48,608 nt of DNA, taken from assembly GCA_019429325.1 (NCBI GenBank), contig JAHYJA010000004.1, forward strand, positions 1-48,608, read 5' to 3'. The notes under the pieces are model-generated. The model had not been told where the DNA came from. It worked only from the letters and a program-made list of their open reading frames with translations, and searched no databases. Positions 1 to 7,492 of this stretch are shown here, one piece after another. This DNA comes from Bacteroidales bacterium (lineage in GTDB: Bacteria > Bacteroidota > Bacteroidia > Bacteroidales > VadinHA17). Each line of letters begins with the position of its first letter. Position 1 is the stretch's first letter. Both the position numbers and the translations under genes were made by a program.

Positions 1-126
1 ATTAGTGCCCCAGGAAAAAAATGACGGGTAATAATTTATTCCAAGGTTAAATCCATTTGAGATTCGATAATAGGTCGACAAAGAAAGGCCTATATTATTC
101 TGTTTTATGGAGTATTTTAAAGTATC
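1..126. other. Left-edge flank of the insertion sequence, no gene seen
   Basis: This AT-rich stretch has no open frame of useful length and no recognisable RNA. It lies outside the left inverted repeat of the adjacent insertion sequence. No obvious target duplication matches the sequence beyond the right repeat. Confidence 0.5.
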
Positions 127-141
127 ACCTTAAATCCGCAA
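127..141 (+). repeat. Left terminal inverted repeat of the IS
   Basis: This 15-bp sequence is the exact reverse complement of 1837-1851 and brackets the transposase gene. Confidence 0.75.
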
Positions 142-433
142 GAAATCTTTCAGCAACAAATTTGGAATTTTTTATGACAAATTTTGCATTTTTCATCCTG
201 ATTTTCAGAAATATTCCTTAAAAAATGGAGTTAATTAAGGAAAATATTTTTGTAAGCTAATTTGTCAAAATATTTATACCGGTAATTTATTAGATGCGCA
301 TAAATTTTATTCCGAAAACAATTGCGAAATTACATAAAAGTCAGTTATTCTGGATGTTAATGAATTTTATTGATTAAATTTTCAGTTATAGTTCTCCCTG
401 GCGATTTTGAAAAACTTTTGAAAGGCGATGTTT
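142..433. other. Non-coding left part of the IS
   Basis: This AT-rich segment lies between the left inverted repeat and the 3' end of the transposase gene. I see no gene in it. It carries several A/T homopolymer runs and no second frame that could be a passenger gene. Confidence 0.45.
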
Positions 434-1711
434 TTAGACTACGAGTGCCTCATAAGGCTTGTCGGTAAACAATTTCAGCACCCATTGCCTCCCGGTATAA
501 ATCCATTTGCCAGCTACTGATATAAATCTGAATATGAATCGTTTAAGCCTGGTAGTTGGTAATATACCCTCAAAATATTTTGCTACTTTCTCCACGAAGT
601 AATTGTAGAAATTCTTAGCCATTGCCATTATGATTAAATACGCCGTGTTTTCGTTCATGAACGAACATGGAAGATGCTTCCAGCCAAAATCATTGTTCAT
701 AACATCAAAAAGCTTTTCACTACTGCCTCTCTGGTTATAATATTCAATAACTTCTTTTTCAGTGCTTTGCCAGTCATTAGTCAAAATTGAACGGTAAATA
801 TAAGTATCCCCTGTAAACATATCTATCTGATTATCATCACTCTTTTCTCTCATTATTACCAAACGATAATTTTCTTCTTCAAAAAATTGAGTGAATGATA
901 TTGAGGCTACTTCGTAAATTTTGTAATTAATTTCTACTGTTTCCCACTTCTCAATTTCAATTATTTGCCTAAAAAGCTCTGCACATTTGTTAGCCCTGAT
1001 ATAGAACAACTTACTGTTTGACGCGACTTCATTTATGATGTCTTTTGAATAAGAACCTGCATCCATCCTTGAACGGTTTATTTTAATGCCGTTTTCTTTC
1101 AATAGATTATATGCTCTGGAAAGTGTTGAGGCTTGTTCCAATTTCACATTGGCATTGCCATCACGGTTTTCGATATAAACTATTTTGTTCCCGATAGTTG
1201 CAACTCCCGGGAAATAACCTTTTGTATGTTTGTAAGTATGTTTGGTGTCATATTTTTCGGTAGCAATTATCTGATTGTCATAATCAAAATCATACCAGGT
1301 GTCTTTTTTTAATTGCCTGGTTAGAAGTAATGATTTGATATTTAAAAGATTGAGCTTTGCATTGATGTTGAAATCATAAGTTTTCCCCTGATTAGAAGTA
1401 AAGCTGGTGTTTTGGGTAGAAAGTTCTTTTATGCCACGTAATATTGTATCGGCACTTGGGACATGGTTGCCAGGAATAGATTTCAGATGTTTCCCTAAGT
1501 GAGTTTGAATATCTTCGGCACAATCGCCCCCGGAATAAAAAATATTGAATTGGTTCTTAATGATATCGCTGTATGAGAAACCAACGGTTTTAACTCTTGC
1601 ACCTAATTCGTTATCAATTAGTTGACTTATTCCCGTTTCGTTAAAAGAATTATTAACAAAAGAAATCCCTGCAAAAGGACTCACATTGGATGATATTTTT
1701 TGTACTTTCAT
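434..1711 (-). CDS. IS1380-family transposase (DDE type)
   Basis: This is the transposase of the surrounding insertion sequence, which cuts and joins the element ends. The frame opens at a GTG at 1753. I prefer the internal ATG at 1711, because the protein then begins MKVQKISS as relatives do, giving about 425 residues, a normal length. The DDE-type signature of the IS4/IS1380 superfamily is visible near the C-terminus as YYNQRGSSEKLFDVMNNDFG, the Y-(2)-R-(3)-E block holding the catalytic Glu. Upstream candidates for the two Asp residues lie in WYDFDYDNQ and RMDAGSYS. The frame is intact, so the element may be active. A long hairpin at 1774-1821 sits in the leader and may limit read-through expression from outside. 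Confidence 0.85.
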   Translation of the reverse strand: MKVQKISSNVSPFAGISFVNNSFNETGISQLIDNELGARVKTVGFSYSDIIKNQFNIFYSGGDCAEDIQTHLGKHLKSIPGNHVPSADTILRGIKELSTQNTSFTSNQGKTYDFNINAKLNLLNIKSLLLTRQLKKDTWYDFDYDNQIIATEKYDTKHTYKHTKGYFPGVATIGNKIVYIENRDGNANVKLEQASTLSRAYNLLKENGIKINRSRMDAGSYSKDIINEVASNSKLFYIRANKCAELFRQIIEIEKWETVEINYKIYEVASISFTQFFEEENYRLVIMREKSDDNQIDMFTGDTYIYRSILTNDWQSTEKEVIEYYNQRGSSEKLFDVMNNDFGWKHLPCSFMNENTAYLIIMAMAKNFYNYFVEKVAKYFEGILPTTRLKRFIFRFISVAGKWIYTGRQWVLKLFTDKPYEALVV

Positions 1712-1773
1712 ACCGGAAAAGTTAATTTGCCTATTTGGTTTGTTTGATAGCACTAAAATAGGTGAAATTCTTC

Positions 1774-1821
1774 AGCAGCCAAACATTGTGTAAAATATTT
1801 ATACACAATGTTTTGGCTGCT
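1774..1821 (-). promoter_or_regulatory. Hairpin in the transposase leader
   Basis: AGCAGCCAAACATTGTGTA at 1774-1792 pairs with TACACAATGTTTTGGCTGCT further right, leaving one unpaired base and a short A/T-rich loop. It lies 20-60 nt upstream of the transposase start, inside the element. Such leader hairpins in other IS elements block translation of transcripts that enter from outside; that role here is inference. Confidence 0.6.
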
Positions 1822-1836
1822 ATTGTTAATAACTTT

Positions 1837-1851
1837 TTGCGGATTTAAGGT
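1837..1851 (-). repeat. Right terminal inverted repeat of the IS
   Basis: This is the reverse complement of the 15-bp left repeat at 127-141. It marks the promoter-proximal end of the element with respect to the transposase. Confidence 0.75.
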
Positions 1852-1893
1852 ATAATTACAAAATTTCTAAAAAAATATTGGAATTTTTTTTGG

Positions 1894-1912
1894 TACTATG
1901 TATTGCATAGTA
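1894..1912 (+). promoter_or_regulatory. Candidate PadR operator dyad
   Basis: TACTATG and CATAGTA form a perfect 7-bp inverted repeat around a 5-nt centre. The dyad covers the -33 element of the promoter for an operon that encodes a PadR regulator. PadR-family repressors commonly bind ATGT/ACAT-like dyads in their own promoters. The sequence contains ATG-N5-CAT, so autoregulation is a reasonable inference. Confidence 0.45.
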
Positions 1913-1934
1913 TAATTATTTATTTATATCTTTG
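1903..1934 (+). promoter_or_regulatory. Bacteroidetes-type promoter for the PspC/PadR operon
   Basis: TTG at 1903-1905 and TATCTTTG at 1927-1934 match the -33 and -7 (TAnnTTTG) elements of Bacteroidetes primary-sigma promoters, with 21 nt between them. The start codon follows 49 nt after the -7 box. It lies outside the insertion sequence. Confidence 0.55.
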
Positions 1935-1982
1935 CATTGTAATGTTATTTAATTTCTACAGTAGTAAATAATTTATAGTTCT

Positions 1983-2573
1983 ATGAAGATCACAGTTAGC
2001 ATTAATCTTGGCGGTTACTCATTCAATATTGATGAGGATGCCTACTCCGAACTCAAGAGGTACCTCAGGTCCCTCGAACTTCATTTCGCAGGTGAAGAGA
2101 GCTCGGCTGAGATCCTTTCTGACATTGAAACGCGAATGGCAGAGTTGTTCCGTGCAAAGCTCACAGCCTACAAACAGGTTATTACAATTGAAGATGTTTA
2201 TGAGGCATGCTCTGTGCTGGGGACACCCGAAGACATATCTGATAATGAAGGGACCTCAGCACGCGAAAAGTTTTCATCGCCCGGCTATCACAGGATGTAC
2301 CGCGATCCTGACCACAGGATAATCGGCGGAGTTTGTGCCGGCATGGGTGCTTACTGGCGCACTGAGCCATGGATCATCCGAATTGTCTTCGTGATCCTGG
2401 CAATGATGGGCGGACTCGGTATTCTGGTCTACCTTATCCTGTACATTGTGCTTCCGGAAGCAAAAACCACTGCACAGAAGATTGAGATGAAAGGCGATCC
2501 GGTTAATATTCACAACATTAAGGAATCGGTGAAAAAGGAATTCGAAAATGTAAGAAAGAATATGAACCTGTAG
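1983..2573 (+). CDS. Short PspC-domain membrane protein
   Basis: This 196-residue protein has two parts. Residues 1-90 form a helical, charged domain with the block INLGGYSFNIDEDAY, which is shared with the larger protein at 2981. Residues about 103-160 form a PspC domain (YRDPDHRIIGGVCAGMGAY, then a hydrophobic segment ending in LPEA). PspC proteins are inner-membrane proteins linked to envelope stress. In Bacteroidetes they often sit next to PadR regulators, as here. The tail after residue 165 is basic and charged and probably cytoplasmic. It is the first gene of the operon, directly after the promoter. The ATG start is supported because the paralogue begins the same way (M-x-x-T-V-x-I-N-L-G-G). 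Confidence 0.8.
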   Translation: MKITVSINLGGYSFNIDEDAYSELKRYLRSLELHFAGEESSAEILSDIETRMAELFRAKLTAYKQVITIEDVYEACSVLGTPEDISDNEGTSAREKFSSPGYHRMYRDPDHRIIGGVCAGMGAYWRTEPWIIRIVFVILAMMGGLGILVYLILYIVLPEAKTTAQKIEMKGDPVNIHNIKESVKKEFENVRKNMNL

Positions 2574-2623
2574 CAGGCAGGGTGTATTTAATTAATTTTT
2601 GTCAATATCTAAAACGTCATATT

Positions 2624-2950
2624 ATGGATTTGGAAAACACTAAAGCACAGATGCGCAAGGGTATCCTTGAATACTGCATACTCTCGGTATTATCGAAAGA
2701 CACATGCTATGCAAGCGATATTATAAAGGTGCTGAAAGAGGCGCGGGTTATCGTTGTTGAAGGCACCTTATACCCTTTGCTGACAAGGCAGAAGAATGCC
2801 GGACTGTTGAGCTACCGCTGGGAAGAATCCCAACAGGGTCCTCCCAGGAAATATTATGAACTCACCAGCGATGGCCGGAGCTATCTGAAAGAGCTGGATA
2901 AATCGTGGAATGAACTGGTTGAATCGGTCAATCTGATCAGGTCAAAGTAA
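2624..2950 (+). CDS. PadR-family transcriptional regulator
   Basis: This 108-residue protein is a typical minimal PadR regulator, a winged-helix DNA-binding dimer. The frame could open at a GTG at 2582, but relatives start near MDLENTKAQMRKG, so I take the ATG at 2624. The winged helix spans residues about 12-85 (ILEYCILSVLSKDTCYASDIIKVLKEA, then VVEGTLYPLLTRQKNAGLL). The wing and beta hairpin carry the family sequence GPPRKYYELTSDGRSYL. A C-terminal dimerisation helix ends at 108. It sits between the two PspC genes, 50 bp after the first. It probably controls this operon through the dyad at 1894-1912; the inducing signal is unknown. Confidence 0.9.
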   Translation: MDLENTKAQMRKGILEYCILSVLSKDTCYASDIIKVLKEARVIVVEGTLYPLLTRQKNAGLLSYRWEESQQGPPRKYYELTSDGRSYLKELDKSWNELVESVNLIRSK

Positions 2951-2980
2951 CCCTTTTAAAATCAACTAATACTGAAAATA

Positions 2981-4525
2981 ATGGACAAGACTGTTAAAAT
3001 AAATCTGGGCGGATCCCTCTTTCAGATTGACGAGGATGCTTACCGGATACTCAGGGACTATCTTCAGGCTATTGATTCACGATTCCGCAATGTAGCAGGA
3101 GGGGCCGAGACGATTGAAGATATAGAATCACGTGTTGCAGAGATCTTTCAATCGCAAAAGGGTTCGGTGGGAGTTATCTCTGTGGAGAACGTGGAGGCAA
3201 TGATTTCGGTTCTTGGGAAACCCGGTGATTTTGATGTAAGTGAAGATGAAGTGATAACCACCTCTTACTCTTCAGAAAGACGAAGAATGTACAGAAATCC
3301 GAATGATTCAATTATTGGTGGCGTTTGCGGGGGCATGGGTGCTTATCTGAACACTGACCCGGTATGGTTCAGAATCCTTTTTGTCGTAACTGCTCTCTTC
3401 TTCTTTGTGGGCTTTTTTGTCTACATAGCCTTATGGATAGCTCTTCCCTCTGCAGATTCGGATACTAAGAAAAAAGAAATGCTTGCCGGCAGGTACAGAT
3501 CAGGCAAGGCATCATCAGAGGCATCCCGCTACAGCCCCGGCACGTACCCCGACCCGGGCGTCGGAAGTGCATTTAATGAAGTATTCAGAGCTTTAGGTAA
3601 AGCTATATATATCATTGTACGAGTTTTTCTGATAATTATTGGTGTGTCATTCGTTTTTGCAGGTTTTCTTGCACTTGTCTCCTGCGTCATGATATTCTTC
3701 TTCAGATACCCGGGTTATTTCTCGACGGATGCTTTCGGAGTGAACCTGTTCTATCTTCCCGATTTTTTAAATTATGTGGTAAACCCGGCCGTTGCACCAT
3801 GGATCATGCTGTTATTAACCCTGGTGGTAATTCTGCCCCTCCTTGCAATGATCTATTGGGGTGTCAAAATGATATTCTGGTTCAGGGCTAAAGACGGTAT
3901 AATCAGCCTTGCAGGCCTTGTGTTGTGGGTAATGAGTGTGGCTGCCCTTTCACTCATCCTCTTTAATGAAGGCGTAAGTTTTGCTGAGACAGCCAGAACA
4001 TCATCGCGCGAGATTATTGAGAATCCTCCGGAGAAACTTTATATTATGGGCGGGCAAACAGTTGATGCCCTCAATTATGATAAAGACATTTCAATACCCG
4101 ACGAGAATTACAGCCTCTACTTCCGTGATGATAACAAGACCCTTTATATCAATACCCAGCTCAGCATAAACAGCTCGGAAGACAAAGCACTGAAGATCGA
4201 AATCATGAAGCGCTCAGCAGGTCGCAGCAAGGCTGATGCAAGAAGGAAAGCCGAAAGCCTGATTTATAATTATCAGGTCTCAGGAGATACCCTTTCGCTC
4301 GATGAGTATTTCACATTTCCTCCTGACTCAAAGTGGGCGTGCGATAATGTCGGAGTTGTACTATATATCCCTGAGGGTACCCAGGTGCGGTTTGATGAAT
4401 CAACTTCCAGAATGTTCCGGCCAAATCGCTATTATGACAGCGATTTTGATTCAGACGAATTTTCCGGAAGAACATACAGCTGGATAATGACTGAGAATGG
4501 TCTGAAAATGTCATCCGACCGGTAA
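2981..4525 (+). CDS. Long PspC-domain protein with membrane helices and C-terminal sensor-like domain
   Basis: This 514-residue protein repeats the architecture of the gene at 1983 and extends it. Residues 1-90 are the shared N-terminal domain (INLGGSLFQIDEDAY). Residues about 105-160 are PspC (YRNPNDSIIGGVCGGMGAYLNTDP). A short linker is followed by several transmembrane helices (about residues 200-345) and then a roughly 165-residue soluble C-terminal part. That part contains SRSKADARRKAESLIYNYQVSG and ends in a beta-rich section. The topology suggests that the C-terminal domain is outside the cytoplasmic membrane and that the N-terminal domain is inside. It probably works with the small paralogue and PadR in envelope-stress signalling, which is inference. 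A strong terminator follows. Confidence 0.75.
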   Translation: MDKTVKINLGGSLFQIDEDAYRILRDYLQAIDSRFRNVAGGAETIEDIESRVAEIFQSQKGSVGVISVENVEAMISVLGKPGDFDVSEDEVITTSYSSERRRMYRNPNDSIIGGVCGGMGAYLNTDPVWFRILFVVTALFFFVGFFVYIALWIALPSADSDTKKKEMLAGRYRSGKASSEASRYSPGTYPDPGVGSAFNEVFRALGKAIYIIVRVFLIIIGVSFVFAGFLALVSCVMIFFFRYPGYFSTDAFGVNLFYLPDFLNYVVNPAVAPWIMLLLTLVVILPLLAMIYWGVKMIFWFRAKDGIISLAGLVLWVMSVAALSLILFNEGVSFAETARTSSREIIENPPEKLYIMGGQTVDALNYDKDISIPDENYSLYFRDDNKTLYINTQLSINSSEDKALKIEIMKRSAGRSKADARRKAESLIYNYQVSGDTLSLDEYFTFPPDSKWACDNVGVVLYIPEGTQVRFDESTSRMFRPNRYYDSDFDSDEFSGRTYSWIMTENGLKMSSDR

Positions 4526-4562
4526 ATTCTTAAAGGTTTTTCATTCCTGAATTTTTCATTCC

Positions 4563-4598
4563 CTCCGGCATCTTCTTTTCCGATGCCGGAGTTTTTTT
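4563..4598 (+). terminator. Rho-independent terminator of the PspC/PadR operon
   Basis: CTCCGGCATC and GATGCCGGAG form a perfect 10-bp stem with a 9-nt loop. Seven T residues follow immediately. It lies 38 bp after the last stop codon. Confidence 0.9.
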
Positions 4599-4696
4599 GT
4601 TAATTGTTTGTTAATCGTCAGAATCTATGCTCGCGCATCCAAATCTTTTCTTTAATTTCGGGGCTGTTTTTCATTAACTAACCTTTTAAGCAAGCC

Positions 4697-5965
4697 ATGA
4701 AAAGAATTCTTTGTCTTTTTCTCCCGCTCTTCATTTTTCTGCATGGAAGATCGCAGGAGCCCGCCGTGCAATCCGATACTCTGCGCAAGGACGCTCTGAA
4801 CGTCTTTATGACGGCAAGTGATTTTATCCGGAAAGAGATCCCCTGGGTAAATTATGTGAGGGATATCAAGGATGCAGGAGTTTACATTATCTCAACCAGT
4901 CAGCCCACAGGTTCGGGCGGTCGTGAATATTCCTACTTTCTGATAGGTCAGCATAAGTTTGAGGGGATGCGCGACACCCTGACCTTTGTAACATCACCTG
5001 ATGACACTCCCGACCTGATAAGGCAGAAACAGGTCAGTACCTTACAAATGGGATTGATGAGATACGTAGCCAAAACCCCGCTTTCAAAGTATATGAAGAT
5101 AAGCTTCACAGAACCTCTGTCGGAAACCGTCTCTTCCGATAAATGGGACAGCTGGGTGATCAGATCGTCGGTAAACGGCTATCTGAACGGGCGAAAGACA
5201 TACAAATCAGAATATATTTCAGGGAGTATTTCGGCAGGCCGCATTACCCAGGACTGGAAAATCAATATCAATGCCCGTTATTATACGAATAACAGCAAGT
5301 ATATTATCGGTGATGATGTTATTAACAGCAGGAACGATTCAAAATATGTGACCGGACTGATCGTAAAAAGTATCTCTGATCACTGGTCATTGGGAGGTTC
5401 AGGAAAGATCGGTTCATCAAGCTACAGCAACGAAAAAGCTTTAGTAAGCATAATGCCGGGAATCGAATATGACCTGTTCCCCTACTCAGAATCGACAAGG
5501 CGGCAGCTGAGAATTCTCTATTCTGCAGGTTATAATTATGTAAATTACATGGATTCAACAATCTATGACAAAACCAACGAATCATTATGGCTCCATTCCC
5601 TGTCGGCAGTATATGAGGTCGTTCAGAAATGGGGTTCTGTTGATATCAGCCTCACTTACAGCAATTATTTTCACGACTGGTCTAAAAACAATCTGTCCCT
5701 TGACAGTTACCTCAACCTGAGGATAGCCAAAGGACTTTCCGTGACATTAGGCGGCGGGGCTTCGCTGATCCATGATCAGCTTGGACTGGTTAAACAGGAT
5801 CTCTCGACTGATGAAATACTTCTTCAACGTAAGGAACTTGCCACTCAGTATCAATATTTTACAAGCTTCGGCTTCACCTATACATTCGGTTCGATCTACA
5901 ATAATGTTGTCAATCCCAGGTTCGGGAACAGCGGATCAGGAGGAATGATGATTATCATGAATTGA
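4697..5965 (+). CDS. Outer-membrane beta-barrel protein of unknown role
   Basis: The 422-residue product starts with a Sec signal peptide (MKRILCLFLPLFIFLHGRSQ). Residues about 25-135 form a mixed domain containing TGSGGREYSYFLIGQHKFEG. From about residue 145 to the C-terminus there are alternating amphipathic strands of the beta-barrel type (KININARYYTN, WSLGGSGKIGSSSYSN, SVDISLTYSNYFHDW, GLSVTLGGGASLI). The strand pattern is similar to DUF481-like barrels, but I do not recognise a named family. The protein ends in a Gly/Ser/Met-rich tail rather than the usual terminal aromatic residue. It stands alone between the terminator at 4598 and the convergent glycogen synthase gene. Confidence 0.65.
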   Translation: MKRILCLFLPLFIFLHGRSQEPAVQSDTLRKDALNVFMTASDFIRKEIPWVNYVRDIKDAGVYIISTSQPTGSGGREYSYFLIGQHKFEGMRDTLTFVTSPDDTPDLIRQKQVSTLQMGLMRYVAKTPLSKYMKISFTEPLSETVSSDKWDSWVIRSSVNGYLNGRKTYKSEYISGSISAGRITQDWKININARYYTNNSKYIIGDDVINSRNDSKYVTGLIVKSISDHWSLGGSGKIGSSSYSNEKALVSIMPGIEYDLFPYSESTRRQLRILYSAGYNYVNYMDSTIYDKTNESLWLHSLSAVYEVVQKWGSVDISLTYSNYFHDWSKNNLSLDSYLNLRIAKGLSVTLGGGASLIHDQLGLVKQDLSTDEILLQRKELATQYQYFTSFGFTYTFGSIYNNVVNPRFGNSGSGGMMIIMN

Positions 5966-6004
5966 TAAAAAAGGGACAGTTCTATTCGCGGCATACAGGG
6001 CAAG

Positions 6005-7486
6005 CTACCTGTGTTTCTTTTTTGCCAGAGCCCTGGCGTAAAGCTTAATATATTCTCCTGCACTCTCTTCCCATGAGAAATCCTGCTCCATTGCCCTTTT
6101 AACAAGTTTGTTAAAATGATCCTTTCTGTTACCAAATGTATCTAATGCCAGGCTGACTGTTTTATAAATCGATCTGCAATCGGGTTCGCTGAATTTAAAT
6201 CCGGTTCCTTCGCCCCTGATCTGATCATAATCCTCCACGGTGTCATTCAGTCCGCCCGTAGCTCTAACCACCGGGAGTGTCCCGTATTTCAGGGAATATA
6301 TCTGGTTCAAACCGCATGGTTCGTATATTGAAGGCATAAGGAAGAGATCACTGCCGGCTTCAATTAAATGGGCCAGGTCGTTGTTGTATCCGACAAATGA
6401 CCCTACTCTGCCAGGATATTTTCCGGGCAGATCACCGTAAAAAGTCTCTAATCGGTTATCCCCTGCACCCAGTATTGCGAATTGCACATCCATATTATTC
6501 AGGATATCTTCAATACACTCTGCCAGAATATGGAATCCTTTTTGCTCGACCAGCCTGCTGACAATGCCAATGAGAGGAGTCTCACCTGACTGTTCCAGTC
6601 CGAGTTGCTTTTGCAGTGCTGACTTACACACGGCTTTACCTTTCATGTCATCCATTGTATAATTGGCCGGGATCATTGTGTCTTTTGCCGGATCCCATTG
6701 TGAATAATCTACACCATTCAGTATCCCGATGTAGTCTTCACCCTTTTCATTCAGAAAACGATCCAGTCCAAATCCCCCCTCCATGGTTCTGGTTTCCGAT
6801 TCATATCCTTTGCTCACGGTATTGACCATATCGGCAAAATGGATTCCTCCCTTTAAAAAATTAACAGCACCAAAACATTCGAATTTCTCCGGTATGAAGT
6901 CGTTTTCACTTAACCCTGTATAATCATAATAATATCGGGCGTATCGTCCCTGATACGCTATGTTATGGATGGTCAGCACGCTTGCTGTGTCGACGAATAA
7001 GGGATCATCTCTAAAGAGTCTTTTTAGAAAAGCAGGCAATATAGCTGTATGCCAGTCGTTCGCATGAACAATGTCAGGCTTGAAACTTAACACGCGGCAT
7101 AATTGAAGGGCGGCTACTGAAAGAAAGGTAAAGCGCAGCGGATTATCATGATAATCATTGAAATCATTGTCGTGATAGATGTTATCTCTTTTAAAAAATT
7201 GTCCGTTATCAATAAAATAAACCGGAACTCCCTCACTGTTTATCGTTTCACATATATTAAAGGTTATTTTTCCACTGCCCATTTGAACGCTCACGTTTTC
7301 AACGGTAACATTTATGTTAAATTTTTTCCTGTCAATAAAAGAATACAGTGGAACAACTACCCTGGCATCATGACCCTTTCTCCTCAGGAACCCGGGCAAA
7401 GCGCCTGTCACATCGCCCAGGCCTCCCGTTTTTGCATAAGGAACGCATTCCGAAGAGACCATAAGTATATTGAGGGGCTCCGCCAT
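6005..7486 (-). CDS. glgA: Glycogen synthase, GT5 family
   Basis: This enzyme adds glucose from ADP-glucose (or another NDP-glucose) to the non-reducing end of an alpha-1,4-glucan. The 493-residue length is normal for bacterial GlgA. The nucleotide-sugar loop KTGGLGDV is at residues 19-26 (Lys19 contacts the sugar nucleotide). The middle carries VHANDWHTAILPAFLKRL. The C-terminal Rossmann domain carries GIVSRLVEQKGF and MPSIYEPCGLNQIYSLKYGTLPVVRATGGL, which is the family's sugar-nucleotide and acceptor region. It is the last gene of a minus-strand operon, 6 bp after the trehalose synthase. No branching enzyme or ADP-glucose pyrophosphorylase is present in the window. Confidence 0.93.
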   Translation of the reverse strand: MAEPLNILMVSSECVPYAKTGGLGDVTGALPGFLRRKGHDARVVVPLYSFIDRKKFNINVTVENVSVQMGSGKITFNICETINSEGVPVYFIDNGQFFKRDNIYHDNDFNDYHDNPLRFTFLSVAALQLCRVLSFKPDIVHANDWHTAILPAFLKRLFRDDPLFVDTASVLTIHNIAYQGRYARYYYDYTGLSENDFIPEKFECFGAVNFLKGGIHFADMVNTVSKGYESETRTMEGGFGLDRFLNEKGEDYIGILNGVDYSQWDPAKDTMIPANYTMDDMKGKAVCKSALQKQLGLEQSGETPLIGIVSRLVEQKGFHILAECIEDILNNMDVQFAILGAGDNRLETFYGDLPGKYPGRVGSFVGYNNDLAHLIEAGSDLFLMPSIYEPCGLNQIYSLKYGTLPVVRATGGLNDTVEDYDQIRGEGTGFKFSEPDCRSIYKTVSLALDTFGNRKDHFNKLVKRAMEQDFSWEESAGEYIKLYARALAKKKHR

Positions 7487-7492
7487 ATATTT

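Larger units (their letters stand above)
127..1851 (-). mobile_element. IS1380-type insertion sequence, about 1.7 kb
   Basis: A single transposase gene lies between perfect 15-bp terminal inverted repeats: ACCTTAAATCCGCAA at 127-141 and its reverse complement at 1837-1851. The length of about 1725 bp and the one-gene layout fit the IS1380 family, which normally runs 1.5-2 kb. About 290 bp of non-coding DNA lies between the left repeat and the end of the transposase gene, and 84 bp between the transposase start and the right repeat. The right end stops about 50 bp short of the promoter of the PspC/PadR operon. I could not identify a convincing target duplication, so the outermost base of each end may be off by a few positions. 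Confidence 0.75.
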
